Assembly: GCA_963597355.1 (NCBI GenBank)
Contig: CAVBPR010000025.1
Span: 1-13,928, forward strand
Direction of reading: 5' to 3'
DNA length: 13,928 nucleotides
DNA from: UMGS1766 sp963597355
GTDB lineage: Bacteria > Bacillota > Clostridia > Oscillospirales > Oscillospiraceae
The translations under genes were made by a program, and so were the position numbers. This document shows, piece by piece, positions 1 through 7,102 of this stretch. The notes under the pieces were generated by a model. The model did no database searches and was not told the origin of the DNA. It saw only the letters and a list, made by a program, of their open reading frames with translations. Each line of letters begins with the position of its first letter. Position 1 is the stretch's first letter.

Positions 1-35
1 CGGAAATGCCTTGATTTCAAGCCTTTTCTCGTTAT

Positions 36-1739
36 TTACTTCTGTACCTTAGACATCAATACTACCGTCTCAACTTCGCCGCCTGTACTGCTGACAAATA
101 AGACTCCACTTTCTCCGTCATAGGTTACCGGGAATGTAAAGTGGATGGTTTTGATGAGATGTCCGTCAGCGCGTTTCCCTTTCGGAGTATTATAGATTTC
201 AATAGAAGAAATCATGGCTCGCAGAAGTGATTTCTTATCCTCCGGCTCCATTACATCATAATACTTGGAAAAGCCCTCCAGCATTTCGAAAATAGCTTCC
301 TTCGTCATGGTAGATTTCTGAACCATGGCGATTTCTTCGTTTACCTCATCCAGCCTTGACTGTGCATCATCCAGCTTCTCGTAGATATCATCCAGCACAC
401 GATTCAGGCTATCGACCCGCTTTTCGTAGTGCTTATCATCTGCATCCAGCTCGGCAAGCCGCTTCTCCGTCTGCATGAGATTGTTGCCGTACTTATTATG
501 TTCGGCTTGAATGCTGTCACGTTTCTTTCTGAGCAGCTCCATGTCCGTCTCACGGTCAATCTTGCTTGAAATCAATGTGGCGAATTCAGGGATCGTAACC
601 ATGGCAGAGATAACATCCCGAACCTCTTTTTCCAGCTTTGTACCGCTGTAATACTTGTTGGCCAGAGAGCAGGTAATGCCATTACGGTCTCGGCCTGAGA
701 TGCACCGATAGGAGATGTAACGGGGATAAAAGCCCTCTTTTCCGTTCTTCCTTGGTCTGGCCGGTGCCGTATAGCCGAAGAGATTTTTGCCGCAATCCGG
801 GCATTTGATCAGGCCGGTAAGTGGATAGACATTGGTGCTGTCACTGCGCGTTTTTCTATGCGAAGCACGCTTGGAAAGCAGGCTCTGCGCTTTCTCAAAG
901 GCCTCCTCCGATATGATCGCATCGTGCAGACCATCAACCAGAATGATTTTACTCTCATCCTCCTGCTTCACGACCTTGGTTTCGTTGTTCGTTCCCTCAA
1001 CCTTTACCGTATGTCTGCGGCCGTATGCGATTTTCCCTACGTATACAGGATTTTTCAGAATCCCTCGGACTGTTCTGTCAGTGAAGCCGGAGAATTTAGT
1101 GTTCCCGCGCTGCACTCTTGTTACATTCTCATCATTCAGCTTTTTTGTTATGTATTGAAGGCTTTGGCCTTCCTCCGTATACAGTCGGAATATCTCCTTA
1201 ACGACTTCTGCCTCTGACGGCTCAATTACAAGCTTTTTATTCTCCAGAACATACCCAAACGGAGCCTGCGCGCCATTCCAAAGACCACTTCGCGCCTTCT
1301 GCTGTCTGCCTGCCAGCGTCTGCTCGTGGATATTTTCAAGCTCAACCTCTGCAACCGCGCCCATGATATTGGCAATCATTTTTCCTGTCACAGTAGAAGT
1401 GTCGATGCCGTCTTTCACGCCCAAGAGACCAACGCCGTAGCTTGCAAGTTCCTGAAGATACTTGGCAGTATCGCTGGTATTTCGGACAAAACGGGAAAGC
1501 TTGAAAACAAGGACGTATTTTATATTGTCCTTCTTGCTCCGAATATCTGCCATCATCTCATTGAAAGCCGGTCTGTGCTCTGCGTTTTTGCCGGATTTTC
1601 CTTCGTCCGAATATTTGCCCACGATGTTGATATCACGCTGCCTGGCAAAGGCTCTGATTTCTTCTTCCTGTGCATCCAGTGAGAATCCGTCCACCTGTAT
1701 AAGCGTAGAAACGCGCGTATAGATATAGGCGTTCTCCAT
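36..1739 (-). CDS. Large serine recombinase (site-specific integrase of the IME)
   Basis: This protein of about 567 residues is predicted to catalyse integration and excision of the element by serine-mediated strand exchange. The N-terminal resolvase domain opens with YTRVST, where the serine is the expected nucleophile. It continues with a DEGKSGK segment and FKLSRFVRN, which carries conserved arginines. A recombinase domain follows (NGAQAPFGY through the region around DRTVRGILKNPVYVGKI). Next is a zinc-ribbon with CPDCG near residue 310 and later cysteines, then a long charged coiled coil. This is the usual layout of Firmicutes transposon and IME integrases. The start at 1739 (MENAYIYTRVS) is preferred over an upstream in-frame start at 1772, because AAAGGAG sits about 10 nt upstream of it and the family begins this way. 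It is the last gene of the minus-strand block and reads toward the window edge. Confidence 0.93.
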   Translation of the reverse strand: MENAYIYTRVSTLIQVDGFSLDAQEEEIRAFARQRDINIVGKYSDEGKSGKNAEHRPAFNEMMADIRSKKDNIKYVLVFKLSRFVRNTSDTAKYLQELASYGVGLLGVKDGIDTSTVTGKMIANIMGAVAEVELENIHEQTLAGRQQKARSGLWNGAQAPFGYVLENKKLVIEPSEAEVVKEIFRLYTEEGQSLQYITKKLNDENVTRVQRGNTKFSGFTDRTVRGILKNPVYVGKIAYGRRHTVKVEGTNNETKVVKQEDESKIILVDGLHDAIISEEAFEKAQSLLSKRASHRKTRSDSTNVYPLTGLIKCPDCGKNLFGYTAPARPRKNGKEGFYPRYISYRCISGRDRNGITCSLANKYYSGTKLEKEVRDVISAMVTIPEFATLISSKIDRETDMELLRKKRDSIQAEHNKYGNNLMQTEKRLAELDADDKHYEKRVDSLNRVLDDIYEKLDDAQSRLDEVNEEIAMVQKSTMTKEAIFEMLEGFSKYYDVMEPEDKKSLLRAMISSIEIYNTPKGKRADGHLIKTIHFTFPVTYDGESGVLFVSSTGGEVETVVLMSKVQK

Positions 1740-2013
1740 AAGCAAAATTCTCCTTTCCGTAAATATTCGCATTGAATGTTGTATTCAATTTCTTTGTCAG
1801 TAGTAATTCCCTATATTTATATATTATAAGCGATGACACAAACAATATCAAGTGTCCATATGTAGCATCCGGTTCCGGGGAACCTTTCGATTCCCCGGAA
1901 ACCTCTGCGACCTCGATTTCTTTTGTCTTGTATTTTAAGAGCAGCTCCGCGATCAAGACGGAGCACCGAATAAAGTTTTGATCCTGCATCAGTTCATTTC
2001 TGTAGTTTTCCAA
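1740..2013 (-). CDS. Doubtful small ORF upstream of the recombinase
   Basis: An open frame begins with TTG at 2013 (MENYRNELMQDQ), with AAAGGA about 8 nt upstream, the same start type as the relaxase. It lies between the relaxase and the recombinase, where related elements often encode a small accessory protein. I do not recognise its sequence. The first 35-40 residues look protein-like (amphipathic, charged). The later part runs through a 10-bp perfect stem-loop (1873-1900) and an AT-rich stretch, and the frame stays open past the recombinase start to 1633. That suggests a decayed or frameshifted gene rather than an intact one. The end given here is arbitrary (the recombinase start). It could equally be non-coding leader. 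Confidence 0.3.
1873..1900. repeat. Perfect 10-bp inverted repeat (stem-loop)
   Basis: TTCCGGGGAA (1873-1882) and TTCCCCGGAA (1891-1900) are perfect inverted copies around an 8-nt loop. Flanking GGT and ACC extend the stem with one bulged base. It lies about 135 bp upstream of the recombinase start and downstream of the relaxase. No T-run follows on either strand, so it is a poor intrinsic terminator. A regulatory hairpin in the recombinase leader, or a protein-binding site, is equally possible. Confidence 0.6.
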
Positions 2014-2146
2014 TGAGGCGTTCCTTTCCAGCCAATCAGCTATCTACGCATTTTCCATTCGCATCTCACTTTCTGTCATCTTTTTGATGACGCTGTCTTG
2101 TGTTCGATGTCTTGTATCAGAAACATTTGCAGTGAAAGGAATCCGA

Positions 2147-3663
2147 TTAAATTGAGAGCTCCTGCCTCGCAGGCATCCTTTCCTGCGGCGCTGATGCTTT
2201 GTGTGCGTGAAGCTTAGCCAGCACGCTTTTCCTTTTCTCCGGGATCTCCGCCTCATGCAGAACTGTGTCAACGCAATATCGAATCTGACGGATAATTTCA
2301 GGATCCATATTGGCAGATTGCAGCCTGGCGTGAAGCTCTTCATTTTCTTTCCGGAGCGTTTGCACCTCGACATTGATTTTCTCACGATCACCCGGAGCAA
2401 TGCTGTTGGCTTTCAGATAACGAACGGCCTTGTGGTACTCGGCAAGCTCAGTCTTATGCGTTTCGTCATATTTCTCACGAACAGATTGAAATCCGCGTTT
2501 GGATTTGTCAGCAATCGACTTGAGACGGACGCAGGTAGCGATATAACCGATTCCGGTTTCCAGCTGTCTGATGCGTTTCTTGTTTGCCTTAATCTTATCG
2601 AGCGTCGGCTTTTGGGCATCCAGCACAGCATTAAAATCTTCCAATGTTGTGATACCGGCTTCCTGAATCCAGCGGAAAATCCGAGCTTGCTGCTTTAGAT
2701 CAACAACCGTACCTTTTTGCCTGGCGTATTGATTCCAATCAAAGCGCTCTTCCTTACGCAGATCAAAATAGGTGTTGATGATGTCCAGGATGGTCGGCGG
2801 CTGCGATTCTTTTGCTGTCAGTGCAGCGATTTTCTCAGCAACGTCCTTCAGCCAGACAGATAAATCCGCAATCAGCTTTTTCAGCGCGGTAAGTTTGCGG
2901 TTATGATCTTTGACCTGTCGATTGTAATTTCCGATTTCCGTCGGAAGCCCCTTCTGCTCCATGTGTGAAACAGCTGCGCCAAGATGAACTGTCGGCAATT
3001 CTTCCTTGCCCTGTCGAGCAAAAGAGCGAAGGTCGAGCCGCTCTGAAATATTGTTTTTCTCAAAATAACGATTGATCGTACTTGCCCATTCGCTGCGCCA
3101 AATCTCGGCATACCTTCTATCGTTCCAATCAACCGTATCCTGTTTGTGGCTTTTCCATTCGCCGGACGGCAGGCGAATACGCTCACCGTTTTCATCAAGG
3201 TCATAAACCTTGTGCGCTTTCGGAAGCCATTTCCCATCTTTGTCCATAGCTCTCATCGTCAGCATGATATGAACATGAGGGTTCCGTGAATGGCAAAATC
3301 TGCAATCATACCACGAGAAACAAACTGCTCCTGACAGTAATCACGGATCAGAGCTTCATATTCTTCCCTGGGCAATTCTCTCGGCAATGCTGCGATGATG
3401 CCACGTGAAAGCTGGGAATTCCATTGACCCTCAATCTGTTCAACGGCATTCCACAGCGTTTGCCGATCTGAATACTCCTGTGGAGCATTCGACGGAAGAA
3501 GGATACCCTTTGCTACGACCTCTGATGACTTGTATCTGTAATTTTTTGTCTTTCCGTCATATTCTGAAAATAATCTTTCGCCGCTTTGATAAGCAGCTCC
3601 GGCCACAGCGGATTGCCGTTTACTCCGCTGCCGGATAGATATTGCAAAATGCGGACAGGACAA
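2147..3663 (-). pseudogene. MobA/MobL-family relaxase, frameshifted at the HUH motif
   Basis: The relaxase would nick oriT and covalently lead the transferred strand. The first part (3663-3259) starts MSCPHFAISI and contains AGAAYQSG, whose Tyr25 matches the catalytic tyrosine position of MobA relaxases. It then runs correctly to ADFAIH. The family normally continues with a D-G-NPHxHIxLT segment. Here the NPHVHIMLTMRAMD segment is present but in another frame (3283 downward). The frame therefore breaks between about 3286 and 3281, and some bases upstream of NPH appear lost. The rest (LPSGEWKSHK, DTVDWND, a long coiled-coil C-terminus) is open to 2147. The start is TTG at 3663: it is the only start in this frame before a stop, GAGGTGA lies 7 nt upstream, and the family starts here. 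If the frame were restored, the protein would be about 510 residues. The break may be a real mutation or an assembly error. Confidence 0.88.
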
Positions 3664-3710
3664 TCATTCATCACCTCGATTCCTTAATGGCGTGCTTTAT
3701 GATCCTAAAA

Positions 3711-3862
3711 CAGGGTAGCCGTGAAACGGCGCAGGGGCTTGCCCCTGTGATTGGAGCCTGCGAGAATCCGAAAAATACCGTCACGATTCGTGTCGGTATT
3801 CCAGTCTCACAGAGCGCAACAGCACCGTTCCGGTGTATAATTGTGCCCTGTATTCTACAGGG
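3711..3862. other. Candidate origin of transfer (oriT), hairpin cluster
   Basis: This non-coding stretch lies between the accessory gene and the relaxase. It contains five inverted repeats in 150 bp. They are GCCGT/ACGGC (3718-3722/3726-3730), CAGGGGC/GCCCCTG (3732-3738/3741-3747), an 11-bp stem with one T-T mismatch (3774-3800), CACCG/CGGTG (3823-3827/3831-3835), and CCCTGTA/TACAGGG (3846-3852/3856-3862). Just after the fourth repeat comes TATAATTGTGCCCTG. It resembles the TAAGTGCGCCCT nic core of IncQ/MOBQ origins, in which an inverted repeat also sits directly before the nic core. Position, structure and nic-like core together support oriT. The exact nick site is inferred. Confidence 0.72.
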
Positions 3863-4172
3863 TCTCTTCATCCGTCTCGACTTCCTCGATTTTCTCCTTG
3901 GCTTCTGCAATCATACGATTCAGGATTGCATTGATCTCCGGCTTGTGAAAAATGATCTTCAGCAGAGAATGTACCTGGTCATCTGTCAGCAGCGTTGGCT
4001 TTAGAAGAAATGCTTCCAGCATACCGCCGCGAGTAAAAATGCGATGATTCCTCTCCCTTCGGCAAAGCCCCTTTCCCTCAGCTTCCAATGCCTTCTGTTC
4101 GTGTTTCAGCTGCCGCAGTTTGGCTTCATTGCGGCGCTTGTCCTCTTTTAATTTTTCTATTTTCTGACTCAT
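3855..4172 (-). CDS. DUF3847-like small mobilization accessory protein
   Basis: This 105-residue protein begins MSQKIEKLKEDKRRNEAK. The lysine-rich N-terminal half (about residues 1-40) is predicted to form a coiled coil. A central RRERNHRIFTRGGMLEAFL segment follows, with an acidic C-terminus (IEEVETDEETL). This is the pattern of DUF3847 proteins commonly found beside MobA/MobL relaxases in clostridial elements. The start at 4172 has AGGAGG a few bases upstream, and upstream in-frame methionines up to 4256 fall inside the GTAC repeats and are rejected. It lies just before the oriT candidate, so a relaxosome accessory or DNA-binding role is a reasonable inference. No biochemical function is established from the sequence. 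The last hairpin of the oriT region overlaps its stop. Confidence 0.85.
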   Translation of the reverse strand: MSQKIEKLKEDKRRNEAKLRQLKHEQKALEAEGKGLCRRERNHRIFTRGGMLEAFLLKPTLLTDDQVHSLLKIIFHKPEINAILNRMIAEAKEKIEEVETDEETL

Positions 4173-4209
4173 CGCTACCTCCTGTATCAGTGATAAATTT
4201 GACGCTTTT

Positions 4210-4228
4210 GCTGTGTACATACGTACCG
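4210..4228 (-). repeat. GTAC-N4-GTAC repeat, copy A
   Basis: On the minus strand this reads CGGTACGTATGTACACAGC, identical over 19 nt to the plus-strand copy at 6351-6369. With copy B (4241-4259) it forms an inverted pair around a 12-nt spacer. It lies about 40 bp upstream of the DUF3847-like gene start, so it may be an operator or part of a replication origin. Confidence 0.65.
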
Positions 4229-4240
4229 AAGCGTTTGCCC

Positions 4241-4259
4241 CGGTACACATGTACATAGC
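4241..4259 (+). repeat. GTAC-N4-GTAC repeat, copy B
   Basis: CGGTACACATGTACATAGC matches copies A and C at 16 of 19 positions, with both GTAC half-sites intact. It is inverted relative to copy A. Its end nearly touches the stop of the primase-helicase gene at 4263. Confidence 0.6.
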
Positions 4260-4262
4260 GCT

Positions 4263-5582
4263 TTACCGAAAGTTGCTGCTCGTAAAGGGTTTCACCAGAA
4301 GCTCAATTCCAAGAAATCCCCAGACACGCCGTCCGGCAGCATTGGTGATTGTGTTGGTGTGCTCAAGATTGTATTTCTTTTCATTGGCCACCAGAAAATC
4401 ACTGACGGAACGCGGCTTCATGGGTGTCATGGCATTTTCCTCGCACCACATCGCATAGGTTTCATAGATTTCCTTCGACGATGCACCGCAGTCGGTACGC
4501 AAGCGGACGAAACCTTCATCTTCCAGGAAATCCAGTAGATTGACGGAATCACGCTTTACGTATTCGCGGTTATTACAGGTACGCTCGCTCTCTGTAAACT
4601 GAAATTTATTTGCGATCAGCCGCTGCAAGCCCTCGAACATCCAGAGAAGAATTCCTTCCGCCTCCGCTTTCATCTTGTCGGCAATATCCGGATCATCCAT
4701 GCGGTCAGGTGATTTTTCCTTTGTCGTAAGGATGAGCTGGCGGCGATAAAACCCGTTTGACCGGTCATAGAGTGATTGCAAATCTCCATTGGAGAAGGCG
4801 AGTAAGCGGCAGAACATCCAGCCTTGGTAGCTCTGCCTGTTTTTCCGCTCCAGATCCATTTTGCCCTGCGCCGTGACAATGGATTTTACATAGTTGGTCT
4901 GCTTCAGTGCCTCCATTTTCATATCGTCATCCACCATCAACAGCTGGTGTTCAAGATCCGCTCGGGCAAACGGATTTTCAGAAACCTTACCAATGCTGCC
5001 GTCTTTCATATAGTCTCCGAAGATGGCACTCAAAACAACGCCAATCTGGCTTTTTCCTTCTCCGCCGCTACCCTTGATGACCATCATGCGCTGTCCCTTG
5101 GTCGATGGGATTAGGCAATAACCGAGGTATTCCTGTAATGTCGGAATATCATCCTCGTGGAGCAGTTCATGCAAAAATCGCAGCCAGATTTCCGCTCTGG
5201 GAGCATCAGGATTATACTGTATCGGCAGACGGGTTCGTACAATCTCCGACTTGCCAGGTGTGAATGTTCCGTCCACTCCCAATGTCCCGTTGGCAAGGTG
5301 TATTCTGTCCTGCTGCGGCGTCAGGTCGATACCGGTATCATAAAATTTTAGAAGCTCCTCAATGTTCTTAATCGTATGCGGTACATTTTTGACAGCGCAG
5401 ATTTTCAGGCGGTGGTAAATCTCGCGACGTAACGGGATATCACTCGTCATGCGACCATCCGGCGTAAAGAATGCATTGCAATCGTAGGCAAGCTTGTGCT
5501 CCTTCATAAACTCTTCGCAGAAAGCAGCTTCGACGATATCTTTGCCATTCCACCAGATCGGACACTCAAGCAGCTCGTTCAT
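4263..5582 (-). CDS. P4/D5-type primase-helicase (SF3 helicase)
   Basis: This 439-residue protein is a predicted replication helicase of the phage P4/D5 superfamily-3 type. An N-terminal D5_N-like region (about residues 60-150, including PQQDRIHLANGTL) precedes the ATPase. The Walker A motif is GSGGEGKS at residues 171-178 and the Walker B-like strand is LLMVDDD at about 214-220. A further conserved SNGD segment follows, and the C-terminal part (from about residue 350) looks like a winged-helix DNA-binding domain. The start at 5582 overlaps the end of the upstream primase by 17 nt and has GGAGGTGA upstream, so the two are translationally linked. Together they would open and prime the element's DNA for replication or for second-strand synthesis after transfer. 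Confidence 0.92.
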   Translation of the reverse strand: MNELLECPIWWNGKDIVEAAFCEEFMKEHKLAYDCNAFFTPDGRMTSDIPLRREIYHRLKICAVKNVPHTIKNIEELLKFYDTGIDLTPQQDRIHLANGTLGVDGTFTPGKSEIVRTRLPIQYNPDAPRAEIWLRFLHELLHEDDIPTLQEYLGYCLIPSTKGQRMMVIKGSGGEGKSQIGVVLSAIFGDYMKDGSIGKVSENPFARADLEHQLLMVDDDMKMEALKQTNYVKSIVTAQGKMDLERKNRQSYQGWMFCRLLAFSNGDLQSLYDRSNGFYRRQLILTTKEKSPDRMDDPDIADKMKAEAEGILLWMFEGLQRLIANKFQFTESERTCNNREYVKRDSVNLLDFLEDEGFVRLRTDCGASSKEIYETYAMWCEENAMTPMKPRSVSDFLVANEKKYNLEHTNTITNAAGRRVWGFLGIELLVKPFTSSNFR

Positions 5583-6162
5583 TTCCGTTCACCTCCTCCA
5601 AACGATTCCGCAGTTTCTCCATGAGCCCATTCTGTATCAGCTCATCCACGGCTTTCACACGCTCCTCTAACGAGGCGGCGCATAAAAAATCCGCCAGATA
5701 TTCGATCATCTCAAGCATCTGGCAGGCTTCCACAAAGCGATCATCAATTGGTGCATCCGGCACTCTTGGTGCGTACAGTTGCTTCCAGAGATGGAGCAAA
5801 CGCTCGTATTCTGTCAATGTTGACAGACACAGCAGCTCATCCCGGCGAAATTGGGATAAGTACGGTCTTGGCGGCTTTGCTGCCGCCGGTGGATCATCAT
5901 TCGGTGAAATACCGAAATCTGCCTCAAGGCGATGTACGGCTTCCACAAAGCTTACGCCCAACAGTCTTGATGTCAGGTCAATCACATCTCCGTGTGCTCC
6001 GCAGGCGAAACAATAAAAATGGTCATCATAAAGCTTCATGCTTGGATGGGTGTCGTTGTGGAACGGGCAGAGTGCCATTCCATTTCTTTGTACGGGCAGA
6101 CCGCACTGCCTTGCTGCATCGGCAGGTGCAACGGTTGACTTAATGTTTGCAATTTGTAACAT
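5566..6162 (-). CDS. CHC2 zinc-finger DNA primase-like protein
   Basis: This 198-residue protein has an N-terminal CHC2-type zinc finger with Cys32, His35, Cys51 and Cys54 (CPFH ... YCFACGAHGD), the DNA-binding module of DnaG-type primases. It lacks a TOPRIM catalytic domain. The rest is helical, with a proline-rich linker near residues 90-100. In these elements the finger protein is encoded separately from, and just ahead of, the P4-type helicase, as here with a 17-nt overlap, and the two probably act together. The start at 6162 is supported by GGAGGG about 9 nt upstream. It is the first gene of the minus-strand block. Confidence 0.9.
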   Translation of the reverse strand: MLQIANIKSTVAPADAARQCGLPVQRNGMALCPFHNDTHPSMKLYDDHFYCFACGAHGDVIDLTSRLLGVSFVEAVHRLEADFGISPNDDPPAAAKPPRPYLSQFRRDELLCLSTLTEYERLLHLWKQLYAPRVPDAPIDDRFVEACQMLEMIEYLADFLCAASLEERVKAVDELIQNGLMEKLRNRLEEVNGNERAA

Positions 6163-6350
6163 GCTGTTACCCTCCTTTTTTTATTCGCCCGGAAATCCCG
6201 AGCTATATACAGCACCTGCCATGAAAAAAGCAGCCACAGCATAAGCCGTGACTGCATCTTGCTATATCGTATTTCCTCCCTCCATAATATATGGGCATGG
6301 GAGAAGTGGTTTTGTTCCGGTTTGCGGAAAATTTCTAAAAATATATTTTT
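6163..6350 (-). other. Leader/promoter region of the primase operon, no clear gene
   Basis: No convincing gene is visible on either strand. The stretch holds the primase ribosome binding site next to an A-run and, further upstream, an AT-rich segment where a minus-strand promoter would be expected. On the minus strand a short hydrophobic frame (beginning MQSRLMLWLLFSW) exists. It lacks a well-placed ribosome binding site and runs into the primase start, so it is not called. Confidence 0.4.
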
Positions 6351-6369
6351 CGGTACGTATGTACACAGC
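6351..6369 (+). repeat. GTAC-N4-GTAC repeat, copy C
   Basis: CGGTACGTATGTACACAGC is an exact inverted copy of 4210-4228, about 2.1 kb away. The two bracket the primase/helicase genes. It lies about 190 bp upstream of the primase start, so it fits an operator or an origin element. It also marks the last sequence shared with the IME block on this side. Confidence 0.65.
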
Positions 6370-6428
6370 GAAAAGGCGAATGTCCGGCTCAGCATACAGT
6401 TCGGGAGCAGAAATAGAATATTCTTTCT

Positions 6429-6615
6429 AAAGCGGCAAAGAATACAGAACTGTAGGAGCGTATCACTGACCTTGCATGTTCTCCGGATGAGCCTGTAGAA
6501 GTGGTCTCGGAATACTCCGAGGCACTGGTCGGACAGCTGATCGAGGATCACAATTTATAATGAAAAGGTGACAATAGAGTTCAAATCCGGTCTGGAAGTC
6601 GATGTAGAGGCATAA
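6429..6615 (+). pseudogene. Remnant: 3' end of a second large serine recombinase
   Basis: Reading the plus strand from 6429 gives KAAKNTEL, a TAG stop at 6453, then ERITDLACSPDEPVEVVSEY and SEALVGQLIE. A shift of frame near 6546 then gives ITIYNEKVTIEFKSGLEVDV, ending EA and TAA at 6613-6615. This is the characteristic C-terminal tail of clostridial transposon serine recombinases (helix, then IxxY..KVTIEFKSGLEVDVEA). The catalytic and DNA-binding domains are absent, one glutamine codon appears to have become TAG, and a small deletion shifts the frame, so this is a decayed fragment. It differs from the tail of the intact recombinase at 36-1739, so it is not a duplicate of it. It probably marks an older element or the point at which the present one inserted. 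Confidence 0.75.
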
Positions 6616-6634
6616 CTGAATAAAGAATATGAGG

Positions 6635-6659
6635 AGCCTCGCTGTAGCGGGGTGCTTTT
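6635..6659 (+). terminator. Terminator-like hairpin after the recombinase remnant
   Basis: AGC plus CTCGC (6635-6642) pair with GCGGG and GCT (6647-6656) around a TGTA loop with a 2-nt bulge, and a short T-run follows. It lies 20 bp past the remnant's stop and just upstream of the next promoter, as expected for the old gene's terminator. The T-run is short, so strength is uncertain. Confidence 0.5.
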
Positions 6660-6692
6660 GCTGTTCAATACCACAAAAACAGTCGCAGTAGA

Positions 6693-6721
6693 TTGACAAA
6701 AATAATTGCGAGATGTAAAAT
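6693..6721 (+). promoter_or_regulatory. Near-consensus sigma-A promoter for the SPFH/GYF operon
   Basis: TTGACA (6693-6698) and TAAAAT (6716-6721) are separated by exactly 17 nt. Transcription would begin near 6728, about 55 bp before the HTH gene. The AT-rich leader between (with an ACAAT near 6728 and an ATTGT near 6760) could hold an operator for the HTH protein itself, but I see no clean palindrome. Confidence 0.75.
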
Positions 6722-6783
6722 ATTAGACAATATGTAGCAATAAACGCAAATAACTATGCATTGTTTATATAAGGTGAGAGCAT

Positions 6784-7083
6784 ATGACCAACGAATACAT
6801 TTTCCCTGATGACAAGAAAGAGGCTTTAATCGATATCTTGACAGAAGAACTGCCCTCGTTAAGGGCTAAAATCGCTATAACGCAAGAGGATCTGTGTGGA
6901 ATTGTCGGAATCAGCAGACAAACCTATAGCGCAATAGAAACGAAGAAGAGAAGAATGTCATGGAATGTTTTTCTATCTTTAATTATGTTCTTTACTCATA
7001 ATGACAAAACCGCACCAATTATTGAGTCTATTGATGCCTTCCCAGATGAATTGAGGGAATCGCTGAATGTAAATAACAGATAG
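6784..7083 (+). CDS. XRE-family helix-turn-helix transcriptional regulator
   Basis: This 99-residue protein has a helix-turn-helix at about residues 28-58, seen as LRAKIAITQEDLCGIVGISRQTYSAIE and following residues. It is the Cro/C1-type pattern, close to clostridial regulators with an ITQ.ELA..IGISRQTYS.IE core. A short hydrophobic helix (FLSLIMFF) follows. AAGGTGAG lies upstream of ATG 6784. It is the first gene of the plus-strand operon, 19 bp ahead of the PH-like protein, so it most likely controls that operon. Its ligand or signal is unknown. Confidence 0.88.
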   Translation: MTNEYIFPDDKKEALIDILTEELPSLRAKIAITQEDLCGIVGISRQTYSAIETKKRRMSWNVFLSLIMFFTHNDKTAPIIESIDAFPDELRESLNVNNR

Positions 7084-7102
7084 CAACTGGAGGGAGAATG
7101 AA

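Larger units (their letters stand above)
1..6370. mobile_element. Integrative mobilizable element (IME)-like block, ends not defined
   Basis: This stretch holds, all on the minus strand, a complete set of functions for a small mobilizable element: primase, P4-type helicase, DUF3847-like accessory protein, oriT-like hairpin cluster, MobA/MobL relaxase and large serine recombinase. There are no type IV secretion genes in the window, so transfer would depend on a helper element. I could not find attachment sites. The left end may lie beyond base 1. The right end is taken loosely as the last shared repeat (6351-6369), just before a recombinase remnant on the other strand. The frameshifted relaxase suggests the element may no longer be mobile, unless the frameshift is an assembly error. 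Confidence 0.7.

Noticed and set aside
8..23. Short inverted repeat (CTTGA/TCAAG) at the left end as an attachment site or terminator
   Set aside because: Five base pairs only, with no matching direct repeat found at the other side of the element.
832..1722. Several plus-strand open frames over the recombinase
   Set aside because: They are antisense to a clear serine recombinase, overlap one another and show no recognisable protein pattern or ribosome binding site.
2044..2400. Minus-strand frame rich in Arg/Lys over the relaxase C-terminus
   Set aside because: It is an out-of-phase shadow of the relaxase coiled-coil region, and its composition follows from the shifted reading.
3846..3862. 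Hairpin CCCTGTA/TACAGGG as an intrinsic terminator of the accessory gene
   Set aside because: No T-run follows in the direction of transcription, and its place next to the nic-like core fits oriT better.
5621..6143. Two 131-residue plus-strand frames opposite the CHC2 primase
   Set aside because: The minus-strand frame has the full zinc-finger motif and correct ribosome binding site; these are antisense shadows.
6036..6551. 171-residue minus-strand frame upstream of the primase
   Set aside because: It covers the decayed recombinase tail and the primase leader, has no homology I recognise, and runs into the primase in another frame.
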